A stretch of 64,000 nt of DNA. Origin: Gracilaria gracilis (Eukaryota > Rhodophyta > Florideophyceae > Gracilariales > Gracilariaceae). The stretch covers positions 434,001-498,000 of the forward strand of contig JARGSG010000030.1 in assembly GCA_030374805.1 (NCBI GenBank). The letters run 5' to 3'. Below the pieces are notes generated by a model, which did not search any database, was not told the DNA's origin, and worked only from the letters and a program-made list of their open reading frames with translations. How positions within the stretch are numbered: the stretch's first letter is position 1; each line of letters starts with the position of its first letter. Positions 22,768-33,472 of the stretch are shown in pieces. The position numbers and the translations under genes are program-made.

Positions 22768-23720
22768 CTACCTTGGTGTCTCAAATTGAAATGCGGCGAG
22801 AGCGACGTCGGATGGTGCGCAGACGATGGCTGTACGCACGGTGCGGCAACAGTCTATGTATGGTCTTCTGGCAGCATGCAGCTTCGACTTGAGCTGCACA
22901 TTGTTTGCCAACTCTTGGTCAGCTTTAACGGCGTGCTCGCGTATGTTTTGGAGCGCGCTCATGCTCGCAGTCATGTCACGCAGCCGTGGCTCCACCTCAG
23001 GCATGCGTGCATCCGTGCGCGAAACGGCGCCGGAGACGTCGACGTCGGCGGCGCCATTGTTGCCATTGGCGGCAAGCAACAGCGGCGACGGCGCATATTT
23101 GCGTTGATGAGTGGCGTCCGGCAGACGCACGCGCTGTATGGTGCGTCTGGCGTTGTTGGTGGCGGCAGCAGCCACGCAATTTAGATCAGCAATGGAGAGA
23201 TGCGACTAGAGTAGCTGCTCACGCTCGACAAGCGTATTGAGCTGTGCATCCAGATCATCGACCAGCGACCATTCGCAGGATGTGACGCTCTTGGCTTCGT
23301 CGTCGTCAAGGTAGACGGCGTTAAAGGGCACGATCGGTCCGGAGAGGTTGACGCGCGCTAGCTCTGCGGCCGACACGAGGTGCTGAATGGCGCAACGTAG
23401 CGCGGGTGGGGCGGGGTGCTGCAGCAGCACGTCGTTGAAGACGGCCACACAGGCGTTGACGTCATCCAGAAGCCTGGGAGCATCGGTGCGATCCGCCAAC
23501 AACGACGCCTGCTGATTTCTGAGCCAGGCAGACAGCCTGGCCAGCTTGACGGCTTCAGTATCGCGTTCCTGGTATGCGTGTCTGGCGCAGATGAGCGCGA
23601 GGCCCAGCTGCTTCTTGAGCGCGAGGCCCAGCTGCTTCTTGAGCGCGAGCAAGGCGTTGTCGTTGTCGCGTACCTGCTGCTGCTGCTGCAGCGCCAGCCT
23701 GGCACGTCATCCAGCGGGAG
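22768..23720 (-). pseudogene. unrecognised host-like gene, probably broken or spliced
   Basis: A GC-rich minus-strand frame runs from about 23708 (RLALQQQQQVRDNDNALLA) through ICARHAYQERDTEAVKLARL, LLDDVNACVAVFNDVLLQHP and GPIVPFNAVYLDDDEAKSV to a stop near 23206. A second frame, continuing the same style, starts about 23175 and ends at 22768 (RLRDMTASMSALQNIREHAV, QELANNVQLKSKLHAARRP). The composition and alpha-helical, leucine-rich pattern look like a genuine host protein. The two frames may be exons or the two sides of a break. Proline-rich sequence follows in the repeat at 22639-22700. I do not recognise the family. Confidence 0.45.
23597..23650. repeat. 24-bp tandem duplication in the host-like frame
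   Basis: The unit GCGCGAGGCCCAGCTGCTTC plus TTGA occurs twice in a row, followed by a third partial copy. On the minus strand it adds the eight residues LALKKQLG once more. The length is a multiple of three, so the frame is kept. Confidence 0.75.
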
Positions 23721-24399
23721 CACGAGCGACCGCCTCCACGATTCCTTCCCCGAGGCCGCGGCGGCGGAAGCGGCGGCGGCGGTAGCAGCGGTGGCATTGG
23801 GTGGCGTGCGCGGCGGCTTTGGGGCCGAAAAGCTGCTGAGAAAGGACGACACTTCGCGGCGCGCAGTGGCTATGGCCTGCAGCACGCGCTTGGTGCGGAT
23901 CGCGATGGGGGTGGGGGGTGGCGCGCGCGCGACGGCCCGGTGAAAATGACGGCGAGCCCATCGCGGCGGCGCCGCTGATCCGTGGCAATAATGGCTGGGC
24001 GAGAGCTGTGAACAAGCGCACGCGCGTGCGCCTTATACGCCCACGTGGCGGACGTGGTCGACGTGCGCCACCGCCAGGGTTAGACTACGCTGCGCGCGCG
24101 CATTTACGTCGCGCACCATCTCGGCGCCGCCACCGTCCCCATCGCCATATCTCCCGCCAACACCTCCGCTTTCATCCACATCACCTCCGCTTTCGCCGCC
24201 GCCGCCGTCGTGACTCCGCCTTTCGGCGGGTAGTTGCGCGCAAAACGCGCGCCAGAAGGTGGCTTCATCGCTTGAGACGCCGCGGCACAGCAGCAGCGCG
24301 CTGGTGGGAAGGCCTCTGGCAATGCGCTGCGGCGCGCCTATACGCGAAAACGGCAGCGAACGCGCCCGACAGCAGTGCGGCGAGCTTCGCGGTGGCACA

Positions 24400-25345
24400 G
24401 ATTGCGGCAGTGAGCTCGTGGTCGGCGACGTCTGTTGCTGACAAGTATGGGACTGGAAATGGTTGTCCGGTGTGCCCGAAGGACAAGGTAATCGCTGGCC
24501 CAGCCGTGAAGAAGGTATGTGTTTCTCCGAAGGCGATCGGTAAGCAATGTGGAAAACACCCGTTTCCTGTCTGGAATAAAGGCTTTACTTGCAAGAATCT
24601 TAGTGGCGCTCAGTCATTCGTGAGTCATGGAATGAAGTGTACTTTTGAAGGATCTAAGTGTGAGCCTGGTACGACCTGTGTCGGGACGGTGCATTTGAAG
24701 TTGTGTAGAAGAAGGTTAAACGTGGAAAGTCTTGTGATCATACTCCGTACTCATTTGCGAACCTGGATTGACTTATGTTCAGAACATGTGCATGGAGAAG
24801 ATTCCCCGTGGAGGTGATCGTTTCTTTCAGGGAGCAATTTGCGCCAAGGGCACAGTGTGTGCAGGCATAGCCGAAAGAAAGAGTGTGCTAAACCTAAGAG
24901 TGTAGGAAAGAAGTGCGGTCAGGACCGTTTTTCGGTTTTTGAAGCTGATTTGACTTGTGAAGAAGGATACTGCAAAGTTCTGAAAGGTAAGGATTGCGAG
25001 CCAAAGGGGTCTGTTTGTGTGGACGGCTCCGTATGCACTGATACAGATACGAAGCAGAAATGCGTGGCACCTAAGAAACTTCGAAAGCCTTGTATGGCAG
25101 GATGCATTCAGTGTTTGCAGGAAAGAATTAGTCTGTGAGAAAGGGTTCTGCAAGAACCCCAAGGGAGGTGACTGCAGTGCGAAAATCTCTTTGTGTTCAG
25201 ATAATACTACTTGTGCAGGGTATGATATGGAGAAGAAATGTGTTACTCCAGTGGACCTCCGTAAGCGATGTGGACATAATTCGTTCGTTGTGAGCAAAGA
25301 AGATCTTGTTTGTCAAGAAGGATTTTGTTTGCGCCAGTCATCAAC
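24400..25345 (+). pseudogene. cysteine-rich tandem-repeat protein gene, frame disrupted
   Basis: About five units of roughly 60 residues follow each other. The unit pattern is C..PK.+.K.CG....F.V......C..G.C......G..C.....C.....C. Examples are VCVSPKAIGKQCGKHPFPV (about 24520), CAKPKSVGKKCGQDRFSVF (about 24887), CVAPKKLRKPC (about 25060) and CVTPVDLRKRCGHNSFVV (about 25240). Later units fall in different frames (frames used at 24440-24720, 24839-25100, 25100-25340), so the copy is frameshifted at least twice. Many paired cysteines suggest an extracellular or wall protein held by disulphides. No named family was recognised; it is somewhat like EB or Dickkopf-type modules. The true N-terminus was not located with confidence. 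Confidence 0.55.
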
Positions 25346-26062
25346 ACTGCCTGCCAATTTGACCTGCGCGCCGGCGTCGCGCCAAACGAAGGTGGTAAAG
25401 AGCGTAGAGGGAGACGATGCCATTGGAGACGCTTCTGGGGGAGCAACTGGCACGGAGAAGAGAGATGTAGACACAAGCGAGGACATTGGAAGGGCAATTG
25501 AGTGGCGGAGATGCAGGTTGGAGACGGCTCGTTGGACGTCCATGATTGCGGGATTGGTGGGCGAGCGGGAAGGAAGGACTCGGGGTGAAGGAAGGAGATG
25601 TGTTGAACAAGGGTAACGGCGGTAGCGGTGACATGGCGGTGGGAGGTGGGGGGGCACGGACAGGCACATGAAGATGCGGTTGGAGAGGCGCGCTCTAAAG
25701 CGCAACGCGCGCGGTGGGTGTCGTTGTCTGACCGTTCCGCGTGGAAGACCTGCAGCTAGCGACACCGAATCTGCGCATCGTAACCTTACGATTCCAAACG
25801 TTCACAAACAAAGCGGCGCAAAACATGCGACTGTGCAGCGCATGTGCCACGTGCAAACGTGAGCTATTTGGACTCTCCAGTGGACAGTCTCCACGATGAC
25901 GCCGCCCCGAGGCCACCGTGTGCCATCGTTGATCTGTGTCGCGTCGCCGGACGCCTTGCTCTATTACGCCTTTGTACAAGCCGTTTTCTTGTGTTTCAGA
26001 TTTCATCTCTATCGCGTTCCCCTGGCTGCGATCTAGAACCGTTTCTCGCTTTTAACTTTCAG
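25346..26062. other. no recognised gene
   Basis: No protein family was recognised. The last bases before 26063 (TTTTAACTTTCAG) look like a 3' splice site, so an upstream non-coding or short coding exon of the BZW-like gene may lie here. Confidence 0.3.
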
Positions 26063-27125
26063 ATGGCGTCCAAGGAATTGCGCCCCACTCTGGGAACAGG
26101 TGTCGCAAAGACTCCAAAGCGTAACATTCAAACCAAACTCGACCCCGATTCGTTTCGAAATCGTCTGTTCGAAGAACTCGAAACGCATGGCACACACCGG
26201 ATGGGATCCCAGTTCTTTCTTCCGAAGAATTTGATTACAATCGCTATGGCGAAGTCTTCTGTGAGGTCATGAATGCACGAAATATTGTCGAGCCCGGCGG
26301 AGCGGTGCGTATGAACCCCAAGCCCACGGAGCATTACCTTTTTAACTCGGATGATGATGAGAATGTGTTGTCCGTCGTGGATATCATGCACCAGCTGATG
26401 AGACGAAAGCCATTTCTCCGAGCCCGATACGACAGCGTGCTCACCAATATTCTCTCCTGCTTGGCTGTTTATGAGGAGAAACCGCCGGCCAATCTCGCTG
26501 TTGCTGTGGCCAGTATGTTGGAGCGTCAGATGCTCTCGCCGGGTGTGCTTAAATCTTTATCATCTCATTCTGCAATATCATCGGGCATTGCTCTTGATTT
26601 CATGACCGCTATTATCCCGTCGTACCTCAACCAGAATAATCATTCTGTCGACAAGCTCATGGTGCTTCTCAAATCAGCAGGCACTGATACCGAAACTATG
26701 GTGAAAATGTTGCCTTCGGGCTCTCGTTCCGCGGATGCTCTGTCGAAAAATTACAAACGCCTTGGATTGGACAGGGTTCTCGAAGAGAATGAGAGAAGAG
26801 TTAAGACTGATAACATCCGAACGCTTCGAGATGGTGTTGCGGAGAGACGGTGTATCGTTTCTAACGAAGAGCTGTTCTAATTTTTCGAAGGTACACAGAA
26901 GGTTACTGGTCTCACAGATGCGAAGCCACTGTATGCCTGTTGGTCGGGAATTGTTGCTTCCGTGAATATGTGACTAAGATCTTAAGAGCGCAGCAAAACC
27001 GCACCGCGTTGCTCATTGCAACGCAGAAGGGTGCATCTCTTTTCGAGCAAAGTTCAAGAAGGTATGCTATACTTTGGCCAAGAGGGCCCCTGTTTTACAC
27101 CGAATTCATTGGTATGGTTTACTGA
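26063..27125 (+). pseudogene. BZW / eIF5-mimic protein (5MP)-like pseudogene
   Basis: Starts MASKELRPTLGTGVAKTPKR, then LDPDSFRNRLFEELETHGT. This matches the start of BZW/5MP proteins, which have a basic leader followed by FDP..F.......L...GT. The next block, in another frame from about 26200, reads SSEEFDYNRYGEVFCEVMNA and NIVEPGG, equivalent to the LDYRRYAETLFDIL..GG block. It continues to a stop at 26880 (SMLERQMLSPGVLKSL, FMTAIIPSYL). Further weak similarity (YACWSGIVASVN) lies in yet another frame near 26930. 5MP proteins mimic the C-terminal domain of eIF5 and compete for eIF2 and eIF3, reducing start-codon errors. At least one frameshift near 26200 and loss of the C-terminal W2-domain frame mark this as a pseudogene; introns are an alternative only for the later part. 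Confidence 0.6.
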
Positions 27126-27318
27126 ACAGATATGTGTTTGACCTCTTGGAGCGTGTCTGTGCAAGATATGAAAAGTATCTGAGTGAGGCTTGCCGGGCTT
27201 CACATTGAGGGGAACGGTATACAAGGACTAGAGCTGCGAATGATGTTCCTTCTGGTTAGAACAGACTGGGGCCACTGGCTCTGTCTCGTTCTGGGTCACA
27301 AATATTACAGTGGTGGTC

Positions 27319-28438
27319 TTAATGTGAAGGCTGCCCAACATTGGGTCTAGCACACCGACTGTATACGGACGCTATTTGATTCAGGCCTGCCACTGGAGTT
27401 CTGTAGTTCACCAAATGAGCCGCAAGGCTAAGCAGCCTACCACGCTTGTAATGATCCGCAGGAAGCTTTCTGATTGATCTACGAAACGGTGCCTTTAAAC
27501 CCCGCACTCCCCATTCAGCACTCTGTCTTTCGCTCGGATATATACGTTGAAGCAGAAGTTCAATGGCAACGCACCCATCAGATACAGGCATATTTCTTTT
27601 TTCGTTAACCTTTCGTGCTCTAACAACCTTTCCAGTTCGAGTATCATTCACAAACGCGCTATCGCCCAGTATGGCATATCCAGGGGGGGTGTTGCAATCA
27701 GGAGCTAAGGACGGCCAATATAGTCCCGATACGTATTCCAGTTTGCTATCGTGCCAGCTCCCGGGAAAGTTTAAAGCTGCATGAATTATCTCTCCCTTGA
27801 AATCCCAGACCAAGAGATTTGTAGCCTCTACTTTTTGCCCCATAGCATTGTAGAATGCGTTTTGTGTGTCAGGGTCATCGAAGTCAGGAACAGAGAGCCG
27901 AGCTCCATCAATAATACCGAAGACGCCGCGCAGAGCAAAGCCGTGCAATCTATTTCTTCGCAGCAGTTCAGCAGACGCTCGCATTCCCGCTTCCGTTGGC
28001 CATTGAATCCGAAAGCAGGAGTGAGATTTGTCCAACACTACAGAATGCAAGAGTTCCATTCCATAGTCCAACCATTGTGATACTGCCGAAGGAGTTATAC
28101 CAAATATTGGACTAAGTGCATATTCAACATCCCCGCTTTTCATGTACTACAGCATGAGTCCAAGTAAATCTTCGGTTGCTAGTATTGGATGTCTACCCCT
28201 TTTCGTAAGCGTGCGTCGAAATGGTGACCTATATTTGCCGTTCAATCTCGCTTTGGAAAACCAGGGAAGTAAGTCAAGCTCGAAACATGACTTGGGGAAA
28301 CTGGTGGGGACCAGGAAGTCCTTGTCGGTACTGCATCTCAGCAATTTTCGCCATGGTGTTGTGTTGAATCGTGGGTGCAGTAATGCCTTTCGCAGATAAT
28401 TAACGGTCTTTGCGTATCTTCTTTTCTTCCTGGATATT
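27319..28438 (-). pseudogene. PIF/Harbinger transposase, one in-frame stop
   Basis: Read on the minus strand, the N-terminal part (RKKRRYAKTVNYLRKALLHP, then RSPFRRTLTKRGRHPI, EDLLGLML) is followed by a TAG stop at 28147-28149 and then by a long frame from 28143: FGITPSAVSQWLDYG, GIIDGARLSVPDFDDP, ILGDSAFVNDT and QSAEWGVRGLKAPFRR. These are the DDE_Tnp_4 (Harbinger) blocks with Asp, Asp and Glu in IIDG, GDSAF and AEWG. Family members have tryptophan at the stop (L..L.YL+SG), so this is a TGG to TAG change. Otherwise the catalytic core is complete. Terminal repeats were not found. Harbinger elements usually also encode a Myb/SANT partner; a candidate of that type is at 21.7-22.5 kb. Confidence 0.8.
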
Positions 28439-28561
28439 CACTTCTGCCGATGTTCTTGAATTATTTTGAATGCGTACAGTTGAAATAAGAAGGCATTATA
28501 GAGAGAAAGAAAGGAAATGTTTGTGCGTTTGTCTGGAAACATTATGTAAACATTATGTATA

Positions 28562-30028
28562 CAGTGGTCGTCAAAAATATAAGCACGACCCTGAAACTCG
28601 ACTCCTGCTTCTAACTACATCATCCACCGTCCTCAGACTGGTTGTTTGGGTGTGTGGCGCGTGTTTAACACACATTACCTAGATGAGTGGTGGATTCTGA
28701 ACGTGTACATGCAAATAGGAAATAAAGATCATGCATAGCCCGCGTCAAAAATAAACAAACGATTCAATTCTTTATTGATTATACCTTCAATAGAAGCTAG
28801 CAGTAGTTTCAGTACTTTGTTTTCTTACCATTTGCTTGCATTACAGCCATGCAACGGCGCGGCATAGACCGGGTCAGCATAGTTAACACGTATAGGTCAA
28901 TTTTGGTCCATTCTTCCAGCAATGCGGCTTTAAGCTCCTGTTTGCTGTCAAACTGACGATTGTCAGCGTAGACCCGGTAGCTTAGAATACTCCATAGATT
29001 CTCGATAGGATTTAAATCAGGCGAGTGTACGGGCCACTGCAAAAGCTGAATTGCTTCATCAATAAACCATGATTTAGAATACCTCAAAACATAAATAGGA
29101 GCATTGTCTTGCTGTAAAATCAGTGTATCACTGTGATTTGTCTCAATAAAAGGCAACAAGTGTCTTTTAAGCATTTTAACATACTCTTCGGAGTTCATAT
29201 TTCCATCAATAAAAACCAAAGGTCCTTTACCATGAACAAATATACACGCCCAAACAATTGATGAAAAACCACCGTTCTTTCTCTTAGAGAAAATTTGCTC
29301 ATCATGTCGTAAGTCGTGCCAATAAAATCTCCATCCATCCGAGCAATCTCCATTAAATTTCTTTTCATCACTCTAAACCACCTCGTCCCATTCATGCGGA
29401 TAAAATCATGTGTGCGCAATAGCCCATTCTGAAAGTCTGATTCTGTGATGTTCAGTCAAAAATGGGGCCGTTTTTCTCTTCTTGTACTCAAAAGTCTCGA
29501 GCTTGTGTATCGCTCTCGTCATCGTTGAAATAGAAACTTTAAGATCCAGGTCTTTTTTTAGAGATCGTGCTGATGTAGACGATTTAGATAGCGTTCTTTT
29601 GATTAGACGTTCATCGTGGGGGTTCAGTTTTCGAGGTCTTTCACAGCGTGGTTTCTGAATACTAGTGCTCAACCTCTTTAAAGATCCGTAGACTGCTGAT
29701 TTAGACCGATTGAGTTGAGTTGCGATTGTTTGCAAAGACGAATTAGCTGCATTGAGTTCTAATCTGTGCGTTTTCGTCGTTTGGAAGTTGTTGGTCGCGT
29801 GGCATGGTGTTCACTGCGTGACGTGAACCGGTTAGGTAGTAATGTGGTAGGAAAATGAATCTTTATTGTTGGTGTCTAGTGCTATATTGAATGTATATGG
29901 TACTGTGGATGTGCGCGCCATTTTTTGTAATCGTTTATATATTTTTGCATTGCTTTATGTACCATTCTTTATAGATTGTAGCTCATATAAGACACCAAAC
30001 TGGTTGATACTTTTTGACAGTACTACAG
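28562..30028 (-). mobile_element. Tc1-type transposon with readable ends
   Basis: Left end CAGTGGTCGTCAAAAATATA at 28562; the right end, read as reverse complement, is CTGTAGTACTGTCAAAAAGT. The two agree over most of the first 25 bases. TA flanks both ends (28560-28561 and 30029-30030), as expected for Tc1/mariner target duplication. The element is 1467 bp and carries one transposase gene on the minus strand. Confidence 0.75.
28809..29770 (-). pseudogene. Tc1 transposase (DD34E), broken
   Basis: The N-terminal part reads LQTIATQLNRSKSAVYGSLK and GRPRKL-like ERPRKLNPHDERLIKRTL, the paired-type helix-turn-helix region. The catalytic part shows SDEKKFNGDCSDGW, QQDNAPIY and HSPDLNPIENLW. Between the second Asp and the Glu are 34 residues, the DD34E signature of Tc1. 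Two stops lie between the halves, at HT*FYPHEW (TGA) and EVV*SDEKKF (TAG). Family members usually have tryptophan at both places. The frame is otherwise continuous to the stop at 28809. The transposase is therefore inactive but not very old. Confidence 0.8.
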
Positions 30029-30336
30029 TATTGGTTTTATTGTGGTAGAGCCGTATATTAGATTTACTGCTCGTTTGGAAGGTTCCGTTCTCTTAATAAG
30101 GACCCCGTGCGTATATTTTTGAAGACTACTGTATGTAGTACCGTTGGGAGGTGGTAGGAATGAGGGTGGGTGAAGTAGAGCATTCGGTGCGAATTGCGTT
30201 CTAAAGTAAACATGATAAAAGCGGGTTTATGTACTCGCTGGTTACTTGAAACTTTCAAGAAGAAGGCGTCTAGGAATCTGGTTGGGGTCTGGCTTACCCC
30301 GACCAGAATCTTACTTCTTGGCAACAAGAAAGTATA
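30029..30336. other. spacer between Tc1 and pogo-like elements, no gene seen
   Basis: No feature recognised in these 300 bases. Confidence 0.4.
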
Positions 30337-32867
30337 CCCCTCTGATCGGGCAAAATTGAGACAAGGAATTTTTTGGGACAAACTCCCGACAAATCCAACG
30401 GAACCGAAACACTTCGTTCCCAGAACCTCGGACTGTCTCGTAATCCAATCGTCGCGAGGTATGTGTCTCCCATGAGCTCGAGACAAGGTCAGAACATCCA
30501 ACATCCTCTTAAGGGCAAATCATTTCTCACCGCATAAGCAGGGGAGCTACAACGCAAATATCTGTCATGCCGCTCTCCATGAGACGGCAAACGGCGGAGC
30601 ACAAGAAACGAATTAAAAGGCAGTCGTCAGAAACAGTTAATCGCAATGCAGCCCTACAACTTCTGCGCGAATGTCAAAGTGTACGGGATGTCTCAAGGAT
30701 GACTGGGGTGAGCAGATCTACCGTAGGACGTATCAGTAAGGCTATGAAAGACAAAATTCCACATCTGGAACGACTTATAAGTAACGCCAAACGGGCTGGT
30801 CGGCCGTCGACAATCACCGAGGAAGAGCGCGAATTAATAAACGAGCGTCTCATTGTTGCAGCCGAGCGCGGTTTCGCCGTTGACCATTTCACTTTTAAAC
30901 ATCTTTTGCGCCGTATGGCAGCAGATGGACGCAAAGGCTACAGACATGGTGTTCCCAGCGATGACACCGTACGTGCTTACCGAGCAAGAAACAGAGATAT
31001 TGCATTTAAACATATCGAAAACAGGGAGCAATCCAAACTTGCTGCTCAATCTTATGAGCACGTTGAGACATTCTTTGCAGTGCTGGAAAAAATAGAAAAA
31101 GCGAACCTCGGTATACTCAGCAACCCAAATCGGATGTGGAACATGGACGAAACCGGAATAGACAACATCTTTGGTAAGCATATAAAAGTATTCTCCTCTT
31201 CCAAAACAAAGAACGGAGGTGCGCGCTCCGTGAAATCTACTTACGGTGTTTCCAAACACATAACTTTCGTTATTGCCGCATCCGCCGCGGGCAGGGTTGC
31301 GCCACCATATTTCATTGTAGCAGGAAAACGCAAGTGTTCAGATTGGTGGGGACCAGTGGAGGGCTCATTCAGCGCCCCTCCGTCAGGAGATATCGCCAGA
31401 TTTACTAAGCCAGGTTGGTTCCCATTGGATGGAGTCATCAAAGTAAGCGACAATGGATCGATGGAAGGACCACTCATGTCTTCATTTGTGCAGCATATAG
31501 AGAACACAGCCAAAAGATACCTCTCTGACAATTGCCCTTACCTACTATTCTCTGATGGTCATTCCAGCAGAAAGGATCCAAAGTGGGTCGGGTACTGCAA
31601 CAAACGCTTCATTGAAGCTGCAGTGAATGCCGCAAACACCTCGCATTTTCTACAACCATGTGACCAACGAATCAACCGGGGCTTTCAAACCCACATGCGG
31701 GAGCTCCGAGATGAGTTTTGCAGGCACGGTAGAGTGGACACGACAAAGGTTAATTTCAATTTGGCTTGCGCCGTGTACGCCCATGAGAAAATTGCGGAGG
31801 TCGACATCACGGAATCTTTCAGAAAAACCGGTACCTTTCCATTCCAGCGCAACTTTCCAGACCAGTTCAAAACCATAAAGAACGAGACAGATAAACTCGT
31901 GAAGGTGGAGCAAAAGAAGTTGAAAAAGAGAGGGGGCAGTGAGGCTGTAGCGTCTGTCCGCAGGCGGGACACAGACAAAGTCACGTGCATGAAGCTTTCT
32001 GCTGTATTTCACAAGACGGAGGGGTACTTGGAGAAGATAAAGGCGATGTCAAACATTCTGGAACAGGCCGAGACGATCCACTTCATTTTGATGGATACTG
32101 GTAATCCTCCGGGTTCAAACAGTGGCGCAGTCAATATTGTTGACACAGAAAAGAGGGTTTTGCTCGACGCTGGACAACCAGCGCAATGGCTGACGCACGG
32201 TGAAGAAATGCGTCGTCGGAAAGCACGGGAGGAGGCAAACGTTCGCAAAATGCAAGACAAGTATGAGGCCCAGGCCAAGAAAGCTAAAAAGCGTATCGAG
32301 GTTCGTGCGGAAGCTGAAAAGGTGCTTGCGGAGAAGAAGCGTAAAAGAGCGGAAGACCAGGAGAAACGAAAAGCCGAGAAGAAGAGGATGCGTATGGAAT
32401 TAGTCAAGCGCAAGCGTGAACGACAGTCTGCTGCCGAGGGCAAGAGAAGACTTGCAGAGGCACGTAGGTTTGCGCAGAATTTGGGGAAGATCACTGCTCT
32501 TTCTGTTCGTGAGCGACGCAAACATGCCGATCCTGGCCCGCAAAAGGCGGGGAAAGTGTCGGTAAGGTCGTTTCAGTTCGTCGCTTTGCTCATTGTCAAG
32601 GTTGTTGATGTGGCGGTTGAAGCTGGGCTCGGAGATTTGATCTGACCCAAATTAAGCCATCAGCCTAGTGTTGACGACAGGGCCATTTTGGTAGTGTTTT
32701 TTGACGCTACATTACAAATTTGAACTTGACATGACAAGTTGTGCCTCGTTGGAATCATATCACTGAGACAAATTATACAGGCTGAAAATATGATTAAAGA
32801 AACCAAGTTATGCATGAATTGTTTTTAAATGTTTCTTAACTGTCCCAAACAAAGCCGTTGAGAGGGG
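30337..32867 (+). mobile_element. intact pogo-like transposon with terminal inverted repeats
   Basis: The left end CCCCTCTGATCGG (30337) and the right end CCGTTGAGAGGGG (ending 32867) are inverted copies; a TGGGACA/TGTCCCA pair lies a little further in. TA flanks both ends (30335-30336 and 32868-32869), the pogo/Tc1 target duplication. The 2531-bp unit holds one long open transposase gene. Ends, duplication and gene are all present, so the element may have been mobile recently. Confidence 0.8.
30567..32645 (+). CDS. pogo-like DDE transposase (DD35D), full length
   Basis: A 692-residue open frame, the longest intact transposon gene in the window. An N-terminal helix-turn-helix lies at about residues 30-60 (LQLLRECQSVRDVSRMTGVS). 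The catalytic aspartates are in NMDETGID (about 194), LLFSDGHSS (about 329) and LQPCDQRIN (about 366); 35 residues separate the last two. The C-terminal 180 residues are lysine/arginine/glutamate-rich and probably coiled coil (EEMRRRKAREEANVRKMQDK). The enzyme would cut the element at its inverted repeats and insert at TA. The ATG at 30567 is 230 bases inside the left end. The tail ends in a short hydrophobic stretch (FVALLIVKVVDVAV). No disruption was seen. Confidence 0.85.
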   Translation: MPLSMRRQTAEHKKRIKRQSSETVNRNAALQLLRECQSVRDVSRMTGVSRSTVGRISKAMKDKIPHLERLISNAKRAGRPSTITEEERELINERLIVAAERGFAVDHFTFKHLLRRMAADGRKGYRHGVPSDDTVRAYRARNRDIAFKHIENREQSKLAAQSYEHVETFFAVLEKIEKANLGILSNPNRMWNMDETGIDNIFGKHIKVFSSSKTKNGGARSVKSTYGVSKHITFVIAASAAGRVAPPYFIVAGKRKCSDWWGPVEGSFSAPPSGDIARFTKPGWFPLDGVIKVSDNGSMEGPLMSSFVQHIENTAKRYLSDNCPYLLFSDGHSSRKDPKWVGYCNKRFIEAAVNAANTSHFLQPCDQRINRGFQTHMRELRDEFCRHGRVDTTKVNFNLACAVYAHEKIAEVDITESFRKTGTFPFQRNFPDQFKTIKNETDKLVKVEQKKLKKRGGSEAVASVRRRDTDKVTCMKLSAVFHKTEGYLEKIKAMSNILEQAETIHFILMDTGNPPGSNSGAVNIVDTEKRVLLDAGQPAQWLTHGEEMRRRKAREEANVRKMQDKYEAQAKKAKKRIEVRAEAEKVLAEKKRKRAEDQEKRKAEKKRMRMELVKRKRERQSAAEGKRRLAEARRFAQNLGKITALSVRERRKHADPGPQKAGKVSVRSFQFVALLIVKVVDVAVEAGLGDLI

Positions 32868-33138
32868 TACTTGTAAACTTTCTATTCGAGCAAAGCGCGG
32901 TAGTCTAGGAATTAAGGAATTCTTGGATGGACCCAATGTTACTTGATACAGAGGAGTATGCGCGATACAGTGCACCCCTTGTACTGTGCACGCTCACTGC
33001 AGTGCACCAGAATCGGCTTGGCACAGAACTGGAGACGTGTACACATGTACACGTACTGGGCCCATTCGTCCTTGATCTCCAACCTAGAAGAGGCTCTGGT
33101 CTCGAGATTCGACCCCATCACGGACACACAAAACGATC

Positions 33139-33472
33139 ATGACCGTTCAGAAACAAAAAAGAACCCAGCTCACACAAGCAAGAAAGCTTGAAATCGCGAA
33201 TGCTCTTAAAACTGGATCAACAGTTGACGGAGTAGTTTACAAATATGGCATATCACGTCGTACCGCCTACAATATTAAGCACAATGCAGGCAAAATTCGA
33301 TCTCTGGCCCAATGCCCAGCAACAATGGCCTCGTATCGCGCCAGAGTCGCAAAATATCCCCAGATCGAAGAGCGTCTCCTATTGTTCTTGACTGCTGCTC
33401 GCTCTATGAAACTGCCTATAACTGCAAAGGTCATTAAAGATAAGGCAAAACAGATTCACAAACAAATAATGA
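33139..33472 (+). pseudogene. Tigger transposase, N-terminal part
   Basis: Starts MTVQKQKRTQLTQARKLEIA, then KTGSTVDGVVYKYGISRRTA. This is the CENP-B/pogo-type helix-turn-helix that binds the transposon ends. The reading frame is open until element C interrupts it at 33473. The rest of the gene resumes after C at 42848. Confidence 0.75.

Noticed and set aside
22569-23240. Several Arg/His- or Val/Thr-rich frames around the GGCGACGGT repeat
   Set aside because: They are low-complexity translations of the short tandem repeat.
22768-23720. Assignment to a glucan/callose synthase or a vesicle-trafficking subunit
   Set aside because: Only very weak, pattern-level resemblance; not enough to name a function.
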